Assembly (NCBI GenBank): GCA_023431185.1
Contig: JAEYXS010000055.1
Location: 1 to 64,000, forward strand
Source of the DNA: Verrucomicrobiota bacterium
Lineage (GTDB): Bacteria; Verrucomicrobiota; Verrucomicrobiia; Limisphaerales; JAEYXS01
Reading direction: 5' to 3'
Length of the DNA: 64,000 nt
In this document: positions 54,307-61,585 of the stretch, piece by piece
Position numbering within the stretch: position 1 is the stretch's first letter
How the letters are laid out: each line of letters starts with the position of its first letter
Made by a program: the position numbers and the translations under genes
Notes under the pieces: model-generated
What the model was told of the DNA's origin: nothing
Seen by the model: only the letters and a program-made list of their open reading frames with translations
Databases searched by the model: none

Positions 54307-54364
54307 TGGTGCGCGAGAAAGGACTTGAACCTTCACCCCTTACGGGACCAGATCCTAAGTCTGG
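54307..54364 (-). pseudogene. 3' half of a split tRNA-Leu(UAG) gene
   Basis: On the minus strand this is the anticodon arm (CCAGA-CTTAGGA-TCTGG, anticodon TAG), a variable arm (CCC/GGG), the T arm with GGTTCAAGT, acceptor strand CTCGCGC and ACCA. The D arm and 5' acceptor strand are missing. They are found at 61466-61504, where the strand GCGCGAG pairs perfectly with this acceptor strand. Confidence 0.88.
54352..54364 (+). repeat. Left attachment core (attL)
   Basis: ATCCTAAGTCTGG, identical to 61466-61478. The host side is the tRNA-Leu 3' half, the element side leads to the integrase. Confidence 0.85.
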
Positions 54365-54441
54365 TAGTTGCTGCACTGAGAGACTTTTTTGTGCGTTGGT
54401 AGAGAGCAACTTAGATTTTTCACGTTCTTATAGGCATGTGC

Positions 54442-54463
54442 ATGTGCCACTTTTTGTGCCAGT
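54442..54463 (+). repeat. Probable integrase arm sites (left)
   Basis: Two boxes, ATGTGCCA at 54442 and TTGTGCCA at 54454, are spaced by 12 bases. A 21-base stretch (54443-54463) recurs exactly at 61322-61342 near the other end of the element, which fits arm-type binding sites of a tyrosine recombinase. Confidence 0.6.
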
Positions 54464-54471
54464 GTTAGCCT

Positions 54472-55683
54472 ATGAAAACGAATGTAACCCGCTGCTGTCC
54501 AGAATCTTCCAATCCAGAGAAGAGTATCGAGAAAACGGTCAAGAATCGCTTCTTCAAGGTCATTGATGGACGTAAACAACCTGTCCGGGGTCTCTGGGTC
54601 AGGAACGGACGTTACTACGCGAGGTTAGCTGTTGAAGACGAGAGGACTGGCAAAAAGTCAGTTAAACGTATCCTGATTGAAGACGCGACAACCGTGCCAC
54701 AAGCAGTCGAGGCACTGAAGGTGCTCCAAGTAAAGCGTAAGGCCAAGGATCTGCCCGTCACCAAGCGTACCCCAAAGTTCAACGAATACGTGGACAGTTA
54801 CCTGAATTTTTACAAAACGGTCAAAGACGCAAAACGTGAGTCCACTATGGAGACCGAAAGCGGCTTGCTCAAGCAGTGGGTGAAACATTTAGGCGAGACT
54901 CGCCTGAGTCAAATCAACAAGCGCATGATTCTCGCCTTCATCGAGGAAAGGCAAGGGGCTGGGTGGAGCGGGCGAACCGTAAATCTTAGCATGACTGTGC
55001 TAAGGAACGTCTTGAAGAAAGCAATTGATGAGGAATGGCTCAAGCGCTTGCCCACGGAGAACATGCGCCCCTTGAAATGGACCCCTCGTAAGCGCAGCTT
55101 ACTATCAGCAAATGAGATGGAGCGCCTGTGTGAAAAAGCCCTCACCACTTCAAAGAACGGACAGCAGTTGGCAGACTACCTCAGGCTCATGTCTTACTGT
55201 GGTTCAAGGATGACGGAGACCTTGCATCTCAAATGGTCTGATGTGGCATGGGAAACCCGTCAAATCACCATTGGATCAGATGGACTCACCAAGAACAACA
55301 AGGCAAGGCGCGTCGATTTTAACGCCAAACTGGAAGCACACCTCAAGGACATGTTCTCACGGAAAGCCCCCGACTCTGATTGGCTTTTCCCCTCCCCTTT
55401 ACGCGGCGACCAAGACAGGGCTGCGAAGTCTTTCAGGGAAAGTCTGCTGCTCGCCAGGAAAGCCGCTAAACTGCCCCATGTTGGTTTCCATGACTGTCGC
55501 CATTTGTTCATCAGTTACTGCGTCATGTCAGGCATCGATTTTATGACGATTGCTCGCTGGGTCGGCCATCAAGACGGAGGGGTTCTGATTGGAAAGGTTT
55601 ACGGACATCTCAGCAACGAACATACCCAGCTTCAAGCACAGCGGGTTGTTTTTGGGCCATCAAGCATCTTAGCAGCGGCCTAG
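54472..55683 (+). CDS. Tyrosine recombinase (integrase) of the tRNA-Leu element
   Basis: A 403-residue integrase. An arm-binding-like N-terminus (FKVIDGRKQPVRGLWVRNGRYY) is followed by a core-binding SAM-like domain (about 105-200) and the catalytic domain. Catalytic residues are R246 in GSRMTETLHLKW, H340 and R343 in FHDCRHLF, H366 in VGHQDGG and Y377 in KVYGHLSNEH; all are present, so the enzyme looks active. It starts 108 bases after the attL core, as expected for an integrase beside its attachment site. It is closely related to the broken integrase at 61586. Confidence 0.92.
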   Translation: MKTNVTRCCPESSNPEKSIEKTVKNRFFKVIDGRKQPVRGLWVRNGRYYARLAVEDERTGKKSVKRILIEDATTVPQAVEALKVLQVKRKAKDLPVTKRTPKFNEYVDSYLNFYKTVKDAKRESTMETESGLLKQWVKHLGETRLSQINKRMILAFIEERQGAGWSGRTVNLSMTVLRNVLKKAIDEEWLKRLPTENMRPLKWTPRKRSLLSANEMERLCEKALTTSKNGQQLADYLRLMSYCGSRMTETLHLKWSDVAWETRQITIGSDGLTKNNKARRVDFNAKLEAHLKDMFSRKAPDSDWLFPSPLRGDQDRAAKSFRESLLLARKAAKLPHVGFHDCRHLFISYCVMSGIDFMTIARWVGHQDGGVLIGKVYGHLSNEHTQLQAQRVVFGPSSILAAA

Positions 55684-55690
55684 CTTAGCC

Positions 55691-56197
55691 TTACGCAATA
55701 AGTGCCATCAGAAAACGCCTTACCAATGGCCGTTTTGTTTTTGGGGTAGTAAATCTCTCGTCTAGCTTGGCAGCCAGAGATTCAAGGAACTCTTGCTCAC
55801 CAGCGTAGTGTTTGAGCCATTTCAGCACTTTCTTTCCATTTTCGTCATGCGCTTCTGGCACTACTTCGTAAGCCATCCCTGAAATCGGCCCCCTCTTGAA
55901 AATTGGCTTTCCGTAAAAGAACAAAAAAGCGTAGACCTCCTTTAGCACCAAATCTTCAATCATTCGATGACGTTTTCTAGTGCCGGCGCCTCTCACAGGC
56001 ATGGGAAAACGATCTAAAATATTGTCAACTTCATGTTTCTTGCTGCGATGCTGCTTACAAAGTACGCAACGGTATCGCAGCATAGTTTTGGTGTTGCTAT
56101 GCCTTGGGCCTTTCGACTCCATTCTTCCTCCACAGACCTCGCAGCGCACACCCCCTCCCTTATTGCAAACTGAGCGTAGACTCAATTTTAAAATCAT
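55691..56197 (-). CDS. Zinc-ribbon protein of unknown function
   Basis: A 168-residue frame convergent to the integrase. Two CxxC knuckles are visible near the N-terminus, C19/C22 (CEVC) and C44/C47 (CVLC), and probably bind one zinc ion; the spacing and basic surroundings (RYRCVLCKQHRSKKHE) suggest DNA or RNA binding. The rest is helical without known motifs. A regulatory role in the element is possible. Start ATG at 56197 has no close ribosome binding site. Confidence 0.6.
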   Translation of the reverse strand: MILKLSLRSVCNKGGGVRCEVCGGRMESKGPRHSNTKTMLRYRCVLCKQHRSKKHEVDNILDRFPMPVRGAGTRKRHRMIEDLVLKEVYAFLFFYGKPIFKRGPISGMAYEVVPEAHDENGKKVLKWLKHYAGEQEFLESLAAKLDERFTTPKTKRPLVRRFLMALIA

Positions 56198-56347
56198 TTT
56201 AAAGGGGAATTACCTCAAAAAGGCCCGACTTGCCGAACTTAGCCATAAAAACTGAAATTTTTCACGGTTCCTTTATGTGTGCGGGTAAACCACCTGCAAC
56301 TGCACTTCTCTACTGAGAGATGCAGGCTCTAAACCAGAAGCATTGCT

Positions 56348-56575
56348 ATGAACAGGTTTTGCAGTCTCGCCAAGTTCCAGAAGGAAATTGGAGTCAGTTA
56401 CCAGACCTTGTGGCGTTGGCGCCAACGGGGATGGCTGAAAACAATCACCATTGCTGGCAACCCATACGTCACGAACGAAGCCATTCAGGAGTTTCTTAGG
56501 CGTGCCGAAGCTGGGGACTTCAAAATCCCCACCACTTACGCTGCCAAGACCCAACTCAAGCAAGAGGAACCCTAA
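56348..56575 (+). CDS. AlpA/excisionase-like HTH protein
   Basis: A 75-residue protein with a MerR-type winged helix-turn-helix: SLAKFQKEIGVSYQTLWRWRQRGWLKT followed by the wing and NEAIQEFLRRAE; the core HTH is VSYQTLWRWRQRG. Small proteins of this kind are excisionases or regulators in integrative elements. It lies ten bases before the J-domain gene and probably starts an operon with that gene and the Rep-like gene. Confidence 0.72.
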   Translation: MNRFCSLAKFQKEIGVSYQTLWRWRQRGWLKTITIAGNPYVTNEAIQEFLRRAEAGDFKIPTTYAAKTQLKQEEP

Positions 56576-56585
56576 AACTAACAAC

Positions 56586-57143
56586 ATGAACGCAAAGATC
56601 AAAAGTCCGTTGAAATGGCCGACTGAAAAAATCAGGACGCCAGTTGATAAAATCCGTATGGCTCGGTTCCACAATTGGAGCTCAGAGGAAGCTCAATCCA
56701 AGCTTGAGGCTGAGCTTCGCAAAGCAAAAGCCACTGACGTAACCATCACATACAATGCCAGCTCTCGCTCCAAGGACGAAGGGGTTGCAGTTTTCTTCAA
56801 CCACAAAGGACGCCCCGTAGTGCTTGCCTGTGACAAATGGAAAACCATCGCAGAAAACTTATGGGCGATTGCTTGCCACATCCACGCGCTTCGTGGTCAA
56901 GAACGGTGGGGTGTTGGCACCATGGAAAGCGCTCTCGCAGGTCATCTGCTTTTGCCCCAATCCTCAGAAGGAAAGTCTTGTTGGGAGATTCTTGGAGTGG
57001 AGCAAGGGGCTGAAGTTGATCAGATCCGCTCAGCTTATCGCAATAAGGCAAAGGAATGCCACCCTGACAGGGGTGGTTCTGACGAGTCTATGATGCTGCT
57101 CAATCAGGCTCTTGAACAGGCCATCGAGAATTCAAAAGGCTAG
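56586..57143 (+). CDS. J-domain protein of the element
   Basis: A 185-residue protein with a C-terminal J domain (about 130-183): CWEILGVEQGAEVDQIRSAY, then the invariant HPD at 159-161 in ECHPDRGGSDE. The N-terminal 120 residues are a separate region with KATDVTITYNASSRSKDEG, which I do not recognise. J domains recruit and stimulate DnaK; in plasmids and phages they often help the replication initiator. Its stop codon is three bases before the GTG of the Rep-like gene, which supports joint function in replication (inference). Confidence 0.75.
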   Translation: MNAKIKSPLKWPTEKIRTPVDKIRMARFHNWSSEEAQSKLEAELRKAKATDVTITYNASSRSKDEGVAVFFNHKGRPVVLACDKWKTIAENLWAIACHIHALRGQERWGVGTMESALAGHLLLPQSSEGKSCWEILGVEQGAEVDQIRSAYRNKAKECHPDRGGSDESMMLLNQALEQAIENSKG

Positions 57144-57146
57144 CAA

Positions 57147-58250
57147 GTGCAGCAGGGGGAGGGCCTGTACGAACAACGCTTCCCCCTGCTTTTCTCAACT
57201 CCTCAACCTAATAGTATCTCTACTAATATCTTCATGCCTCTTCCAGATCACCTGAACTGGTCCAATCTCGCTGAGCTTACAAGCAACCAGTTTTGCCTGT
57301 CAGACGAGCAAAGGTTCTTTTTGTTGAACACAACGAATCGCATCCGCCTGTTCCCGCATAGGTTTAATCGCAACCAAGGCTACCCTGAGACAGCAGGACT
57401 TATCCTGATGTCTGACTGGAATCACAGGCAGAGGTTTTGCCTCTGCTCAAATCGCAAATCCATCTGCAAGCTGTGGAAGTTTTGCCATTACTGCCGCCAC
57501 CTCTACCGCATGAGGCTCATGCATACCTTTCTGCCTCACTTCAGCGCTGGCAACTGGTACTTTCTTACCATCAGCTTTGATGGCCAACTGAGCTTTGAAT
57601 CGCCATTATTGGACGATCCGACAAATTACTGGGCCGCTTGTGGTCATGCGATCCATGAAATGGTTGAAAGCCGCCAAGTTATAGGGGCAATCAAGGTCGA
57701 GGAACTGAGCATCTGCTCTTTCAACCCCTTAACTGTCTTGCCTCATTGCCATATTCTCCTGTTCACCGAGCAAATCAGTCCATCTTTCATCGATGAGACC
57801 AATGCTTTGGTTGAGTCATATCGCCCTGTTGAGTTCAATCCAGACCTTGAGACTTGGGAGGTATTTCAAGACGGGCGAATCCATCATCCTGTCACGACGC
57901 GATTGGCCCGCCTTGAGGCTCAGGAGAATCTAGCCAAAACCATCTCATATCTGATTAAGCCCATCGACGTTGTAACGCCCTACAGGGCCAGCTTGGAAGC
58001 CTGCGAGGGTGCCCCTGAAACAGTCAGGCAACTGAACCAAAACGTCTGCGAATTCTTTCTCAGTTACAGCGAGACCACGCACAGTCGTCGCCAACTCCAA
58101 TACTTTGGCACCTTAGACGCCCGCCGCCGCTCAAGGTTTGTTGGGGTGAGTCCAGCATGTCGCGAGGCACCAGCCAACAGGTCGCTTGTGAGGGAGTTGC
58201 TCAGGAGTTATCCGACGAATGTTTTGTTGGAAGATGAGGCAAATGAGTAG
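57147..58250 (+). CDS. HUH-type Rep-like protein
   Basis: A 367-residue protein resembling rolling-circle initiators. Motifs seen are WYFLTISFDG (about 136-146), the HUH pair LPHCHILL with H200 and H202, and LAKTISYLIKP with Y268 as a candidate nicking Tyr. A cysteine cluster (CLCSNRKSICKLWKFCHYC, near 94-112) may bind zinc. The GTG start has AAAGG seven bases upstream and is coupled to the J-domain gene. If right, this is the replication or transfer initiator of the element; the large hairpin just downstream may be its target. The family was recognised from motifs alone, so confidence is moderate. Confidence 0.6.
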   Translation: MQQGEGLYEQRFPLLFSTPQPNSISTNIFMPLPDHLNWSNLAELTSNQFCLSDEQRFFLLNTTNRIRLFPHRFNRNQGYPETAGLILMSDWNHRQRFCLCSNRKSICKLWKFCHYCRHLYRMRLMHTFLPHFSAGNWYFLTISFDGQLSFESPLLDDPTNYWAACGHAIHEMVESRQVIGAIKVEELSICSFNPLTVLPHCHILLFTEQISPSFIDETNALVESYRPVEFNPDLETWEVFQDGRIHHPVTTRLARLEAQENLAKTISYLIKPIDVVTPYRASLEACEGAPETVRQLNQNVCEFFLSYSETTHSRRQLQYFGTLDARRRSRFVGVSPACREAPANRSLVRELLRSYPTNVLLEDEANE

Positions 58251-58575
58251 CTTGAGAGCCGCCCGCTACTTGTCACTCAATCCATGCTTCCAATGACAGG
58301 AAAAAATCATGGCGAAAAGCAGGTGCTTCTTGCTACGTTCTAACCTGCAAAGCTTATGTAAACAAAAACGTCGAACAATTTAGCGTAGCAAAGGCTACGG
58401 TCTCGCTAAGAAACCGCGAATTTCATTTGTCCAGAGACCAGCCCAGGTACGCGCCTAATCGGGCGCGGCTTGGTATCTTCCTCTGGACAGGCGCTTCGCG
58501 GTGCCTTTAGCGGGGATGCGCCAGGTTCGCGCTCCTGCTTTTTGACCGCATTGCACGCTAAGAAAGGCTGTAATC
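58251..58575. other. 325-base structured gap, candidate origin
   Basis: The gap between the Rep-like gene and the LamG gene contains several hairpins: GCGTAGC/GGCTACG-type around 58383-58399, the large hairpin at 58428-58489, and GC-rich short repeats after it (GGCGCTTCGCGGTGCC, near 58490). The concentration of structure next to a Rep gene suggests a replication or transfer origin, although a non-coding RNA is also possible. Confidence 0.5.
58428..58489 (+). other. Large near-perfect hairpin, candidate origin or RNA
   Basis: Outer arms TGTCCAGAG/CTCTGGACA, middle arms ACCAGC/GCTTGGT with one bulge, and inner arms CGCGCC/GGCGCG with a TAATCG loop give a 62-base stem-loop. There is no T-run after it, so it is not a simple terminator. 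Confidence 0.6.
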
Positions 58576-60435
58576 TTGAATATCAAAAGAATCATCGTCG
58601 CTACAGTCGCAGGCGTTGTCAGTCTGCCAGCGATGGCAGCTTCAGTAAGCGGTTACGGACAATCAGTGTTCTTATCGCCTGTTTCAGCCAATAGCTATGG
58701 TATTCCAGTCGTGATGAATTTCACCACTTCTGATGGACGCACAGATGTCTCTCCTCTTCGCCAGACAATTTCTGGCGGTTACCTTTACAGTGGTGAACTT
58801 AGGCCGAAAATAGGCGGAGGTGGAATCTACGAAACAGACTTCATAACAGTTAAAGTGAGCGATGGATCTACTGCTGAATATGGCAGCCTAGAGATCAGCC
58901 TTCCAGTCACTGACTCAGATGCCAATGGACTACCAGATTTCGCGCAGCAAGACATGTCATGCAACATATCCACAACAGGTGTAGCAAAAACCGATTTCAG
59001 TTCAGTCCCCCCCGCACAATCGCGAAACGTGCTAATCACGATGAATCGAAATAGCGGTTCCAAATCTGGCACTTACACGGTTAAAGACCAAGCGACCGGT
59101 GGCAGCACCATTAATTTCTCAGGAAGTTGGGAGATCAACACCTTCTCAGGAAGCATGGCTTACGACCGAGGAAGCCAAAACCTCGCCTCTTTTGCTATCC
59201 AAAGATTTAACTCCAGAAGTGGTACGGTCAGGACTTTTACGGGGGCAACGGTGTTCACGGTGGACAGTGAAAACCAACTGACTTTCCCTCAGTTCCATGT
59301 CACAGATACCAGTGACGGTTCTGTTTACACAATCGGCGGGACCATCCTGACTCGCTCCGGCAACAAGTATTCCGGTTCAATTGCTTTCACAGATGGCGAT
59401 CTTAGCACGACGTGGAACGACTACACCAGTTGGCAAGTTGAGATTGCCGACGCCAGCGACATTGATGGTGATGGGGTGCCTGATTTGTCAGACACAGCCT
59501 ACGCAAATGCCCCATCTTCAAACAAAGTGCTCTCACTCGATGGTAGCAATAGCTATGTGAAGGTGGCTAATTCCACCTCATTGCATTCGGCAACAGAGTT
59601 GACCTTGGAAGCTTGGGTTTATCCCGAGAGCGCTCCCGCCAATCAAAGCCAGTATTTCATCAGCAAGGGAGATGGAGGATCGGTCACCTCTGATCGCAGC
59701 TACCATATCAACTGGAAACCTGTCACCACAGCCTCACCGGGCTTTAACGTCGAAATGTTCTTCAATCAAAACAACTATGCCTATGTCATTGTACCAGCAG
59801 CAGAGAGAAAATGGGTCCACATTGCGCTGACGTTCAACAGTTCAGACGGAGTGATGAAGTTTTACACAAACGGAGTTCTGGCAGCCCAACAAACGAAAGA
59901 TTCTTCCAACGGGCCTCTTCTAGGGCAAACCATTCGCCAGAGCAGCAAGGATTTGGTTTTTGGCAACCTCTTGGCTCCGCCAGCATCAGGCAAGTATGCC
60001 AAAGGGTATCTAGATGAAGTGCGAATTTGGGGGGTGTCCAAAGACAAAGATGGAATCCTGCTCACGATGCAAAGCAGACTTTCCGGCAATGAACCAAATC
60101 TTTTAGCTTACTGGAACTTTGATGCGGGAATCCTCACCGACGTTTCTGGAAATGGCCACGAAGGATTGTCATACGGAAATGCCGTAATCAATCTGATTTC
60201 CGGTAACAACGAGGTCCACGCTGCGCGTATCAAATCCGTCATTCGCAATGCAAACGGCACGGCACTACTGTCAATCAACCTAGCGACCAATCTGCCACAT
60301 ACAGTCTTGGCATCCCCTAACCTTCAAGACTGGACAATGGTAACGAACATCGTAGCCACTAGCTCGCCTTTTGAAGTCACAGACCCATACTCAACCAACA
60401 GTCCGGTTAGATTCTACCAACTGACATCGCCCTGA
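58576..60435 (+). CDS. Secreted LamG-domain protein carried by the element
   Basis: A 619-residue exported protein: signal peptide 1-21 (ending AMAA), a beta-rich N-terminal region with no known family, a short calcium-repeat-like linker (DIDGDGVPDLSD, near 296-307), a LamG/concanavalin-like domain (about 322-520) and a C-terminal verrucomicrobial domain (TVLASPNLQDWTMVTN). The start is TTG with AAAGG eight bases upstream. It has no role in mobility that I can see and is cargo, perhaps a surface adhesin. The domains are those common on the host chromosome, so it may have been picked up from a relative. Confidence 0.75.
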   Translation: MNIKRIIVATVAGVVSLPAMAASVSGYGQSVFLSPVSANSYGIPVVMNFTTSDGRTDVSPLRQTISGGYLYSGELRPKIGGGGIYETDFITVKVSDGSTAEYGSLEISLPVTDSDANGLPDFAQQDMSCNISTTGVAKTDFSSVPPAQSRNVLITMNRNSGSKSGTYTVKDQATGGSTINFSGSWEINTFSGSMAYDRGSQNLASFAIQRFNSRSGTVRTFTGATVFTVDSENQLTFPQFHVTDTSDGSVYTIGGTILTRSGNKYSGSIAFTDGDLSTTWNDYTSWQVEIADASDIDGDGVPDLSDTAYANAPSSNKVLSLDGSNSYVKVANSTSLHSATELTLEAWVYPESAPANQSQYFISKGDGGSVTSDRSYHINWKPVTTASPGFNVEMFFNQNNYAYVIVPAAERKWVHIALTFNSSDGVMKFYTNGVLAAQQTKDSSNGPLLGQTIRQSSKDLVFGNLLAPPASGKYAKGYLDEVRIWGVSKDKDGILLTMQSRLSGNEPNLLAYWNFDAGILTDVSGNGHEGLSYGNAVINLISGNNEVHAARIKSVIRNANGTALLSINLATNLPHTVLASPNLQDWTMVTNIVATSSPFEVTDPYSTNSPVRFYQLTSP

Positions 60436-60570
60436 AAGACGTGATTTTGCATACAAGTGAGAGTCTCATCCGCAAAACCGACCCGCGAAACACAAGCAGT
60501 TTCAAGTAAGGCATTTGTGCAGCAAAACCCATTTGACGGTTCTGAGTGGCAGGTATTACAGCCGTTGCGC

Positions 60571-60987
60571 TCAATTCAGTGCACGAGACATATTCCAACT
60601 TGATGGGCATGGGTAGATGAGACGCCGAGGCATGATTCCAATCCTCCCAACAGGCCAGATAAAGGCTGCGCGAAAACAGCATCCATAACGAGCCGCGGAA
60701 ACCTCATCCGCTTTTACTGGCACACCGTATTCCTTGGTGATTTGCATGATTTTCTCAGCCACTAGTTTGGATAGTCCATCATTTGCGATACTTGGCAATT
60801 CAGCCATCTGAGATTCGCTCATTTGTGGTGAAAACGCGATGCCACCTTTAAGCCTCACCTCCCAAAGATGATGATACTTGCACTTCTTAACACTTATCAC
60901 CCGCAATCCATTCCGCTGGAACCCCAAGCTGAGCCAATTGTGGAAAAAGTAACGACTGGGAAGAAAATACAGCAAACGTTCAGGCAT
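60571..60987 (-). CDS. Hypothetical frame near the right end of the element
   Basis: A 138-codon minus-strand frame. The central part (SIANDGLSKLVAEKIMQITK) looks like normal protein, but the C-terminus (MPRRLIYPCPSSWNM) is unusual, and a second overlapping frame at 60407-60682 suggests a possible frameshift. No family, signal or strong ribosome binding site is visible. Confidence 0.35.
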   Translation of the reverse strand: MPERLLYFLPSRYFFHNWLSLGFQRNGLRVISVKKCKYHHLWEVRLKGGIAFSPQMSESQMAELPSIANDGLSKLVAEKIMQITKEYGVPVKADEVSAARYGCCFRAAFIWPVGRIGIMPRRLIYPCPSSWNMSRALN

Positions 60988-61128
60988 GGATTAGCCTACA
61001 GTTCCAGTTAAGCCATGCACAGCGACGATGGAACATGAACTCCAAGCCTTAACGAAAAAACTCAACTCTTAGGTCAACAAGACGTTTGCTTGACTGAGGG
61101 CACGTCAGCCTTGAATCTGGCAAAGGTT

Positions 61129-61212
61129 GGGCATGTGGCGGAATGGCAGACGCGCTGGACTTAGGATCCAGTGGAGAAATCCGTGCAGGTTCAAGTCCTG
61201 TCGTGCCCACCA
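61129..61212 (+). tRNA. tRNA-Leu(UAG), complete copy inside the element
   Basis: An 84-base cloverleaf with acceptor GGGCATG/CGTGCCC, D arm region GGCGGAATGGCAGACGC, anticodon arm CTGGA-CTTAGGA-TCCAG with anticodon TAG, a long variable arm as required for Leu, T arm with GGTTCAAGT, and encoded CCA. It differs at many positions from the split host tRNA (acceptor GCGCGAG, anticodon stem CCAGA), so it is not a duplicate of it. It is the only intact tRNA seen in the window. Confidence 0.93.
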
Positions 61213-61465
61213 TCTCACTTTCTTTCCACCAATGAGCACGGGCAGCAGTTTGCTGCCTAAACCAGCCAGAACGCGTTTCTGATGCTAAGAATGCCATCCT
61301 GAGCGAGCTTCCTTGGCTATGTGTGCCACTTTTTGTGCCAGTTATGACATCAAGGTGATTCCTCCGTTCCTAGGCTTACCAGACAACACTTCACACAATG
61401 TTTACAGGCCAATGCTCGAAAGCTTATGGAAGCATTTGGAAGGGTTTGAAAATGGCAAAAACGAA
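61213..61465. other. Right-end region of the element
   Basis: No gene. It carries the repeated arm-site stretch at 61322-61342 and ends at the right attachment core. The open frame at 61313-61537 crosses the attachment core and tRNA half and is not a gene. Confidence 0.6.
61322..61342 (+). repeat. Probable integrase arm sites (right)
   Basis: A 21-base stretch identical to 54443-54463, containing TGTGCCAC and TTGTGCCA boxes 12 bases apart, in the same orientation, 124 bases before the attR core. Confidence 0.6.
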
Positions 61466-61478
61466 ATCCTAAGTCTGG
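61466..61478 (+). repeat. Right attachment core (attR of element 1, attL of a second element)
   Basis: ATCCTAAGTCTGG, identical to 54352-54364. The element side is to the left; to the right is the 5' half of the split tRNA-Leu and then a second integrase gene. Confidence 0.85.
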
Positions 61479-61504
61479 CGTGTCTGCCATTTCACCACTC
61501 GCGC
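61466..61504 (-). pseudogene. 5' half of the split tRNA-Leu(UAG) gene
   Basis: On the minus strand: acceptor strand GCGCGAG, TGGTGAAATGGCAGACAC (D-arm region) and CCAGACTTAGGAT up to the anticodon loop. Beyond the core the sequence is element DNA, not a tRNA 3' half, so no intact tRNA is restored at this junction. Confidence 0.88.
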
Positions 61505-61554
61505 AACCTTGATAATCAAGCACTTAGGAGTGTCTGACTGTGATTTTCTTGCAG

Positions 61555-61574
61555 TTGTGACACTGATTGTGACA
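61555..61574 (+). repeat. Probable arm sites of the second integrase
   Basis: Two TTGTGACA boxes at 61555 and 61567, 12 bases apart, at the same distance from the core and from the start codon as the TGTGCCA boxes before the first integrase. Confidence 0.5.
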
Positions 61575-61585
61575 CTTTTGCGTTC

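Larger units (their letters stand above)
54352..61478 (+). mobile_element. Integrated element of about 7.1 kb in the tRNA-Leu(UAG) anticodon loop
   Basis: The element is bounded by the 13-base direct repeat ATCCTAAGTCTGG (54352-54364 and 61466-61478), which is the anticodon loop and half-stem of the interrupted tRNA-Leu. It carries a tyrosine integrase at its left end, then a zinc-ribbon protein, an AlpA-like HTH, a J-domain protein, an HUH Rep-like protein, a strong hairpin, a secreted LamG protein, a small unknown frame and a complete tRNA-Leu(UAG). There are no capsid, conjugation or relaxase genes of known type. Composition is more AT-rich than the chromosome around it. It is probably an integrative element that can replicate when excised (inference). 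Confidence 0.85.

Noticed and set aside
61129..61212. Element tRNA as a suppressor of the TAG codon in the second integrase
   Set aside because: The anticodon is TAG (5'-UAG-3'), which reads CUA-type Leu codons. An amber suppressor would need CTA (5'-CUA-3').
61049..61297. Minus-strand 82-codon frame over the complete tRNA-Leu (protein with GTTGLEPARISPLDPKS)
   Set aside because: This is the well-known translation shadow of a tRNA-Leu gene, not a protein-coding gene. The same holds for the plus-strand frames across the tRNA half near 54306.
61313..61537. 74-codon plus-strand frame at the right end of the element
   Set aside because: It crosses the arm site, the attachment core and the tRNA 5' half, and has no resemblance to a protein family.
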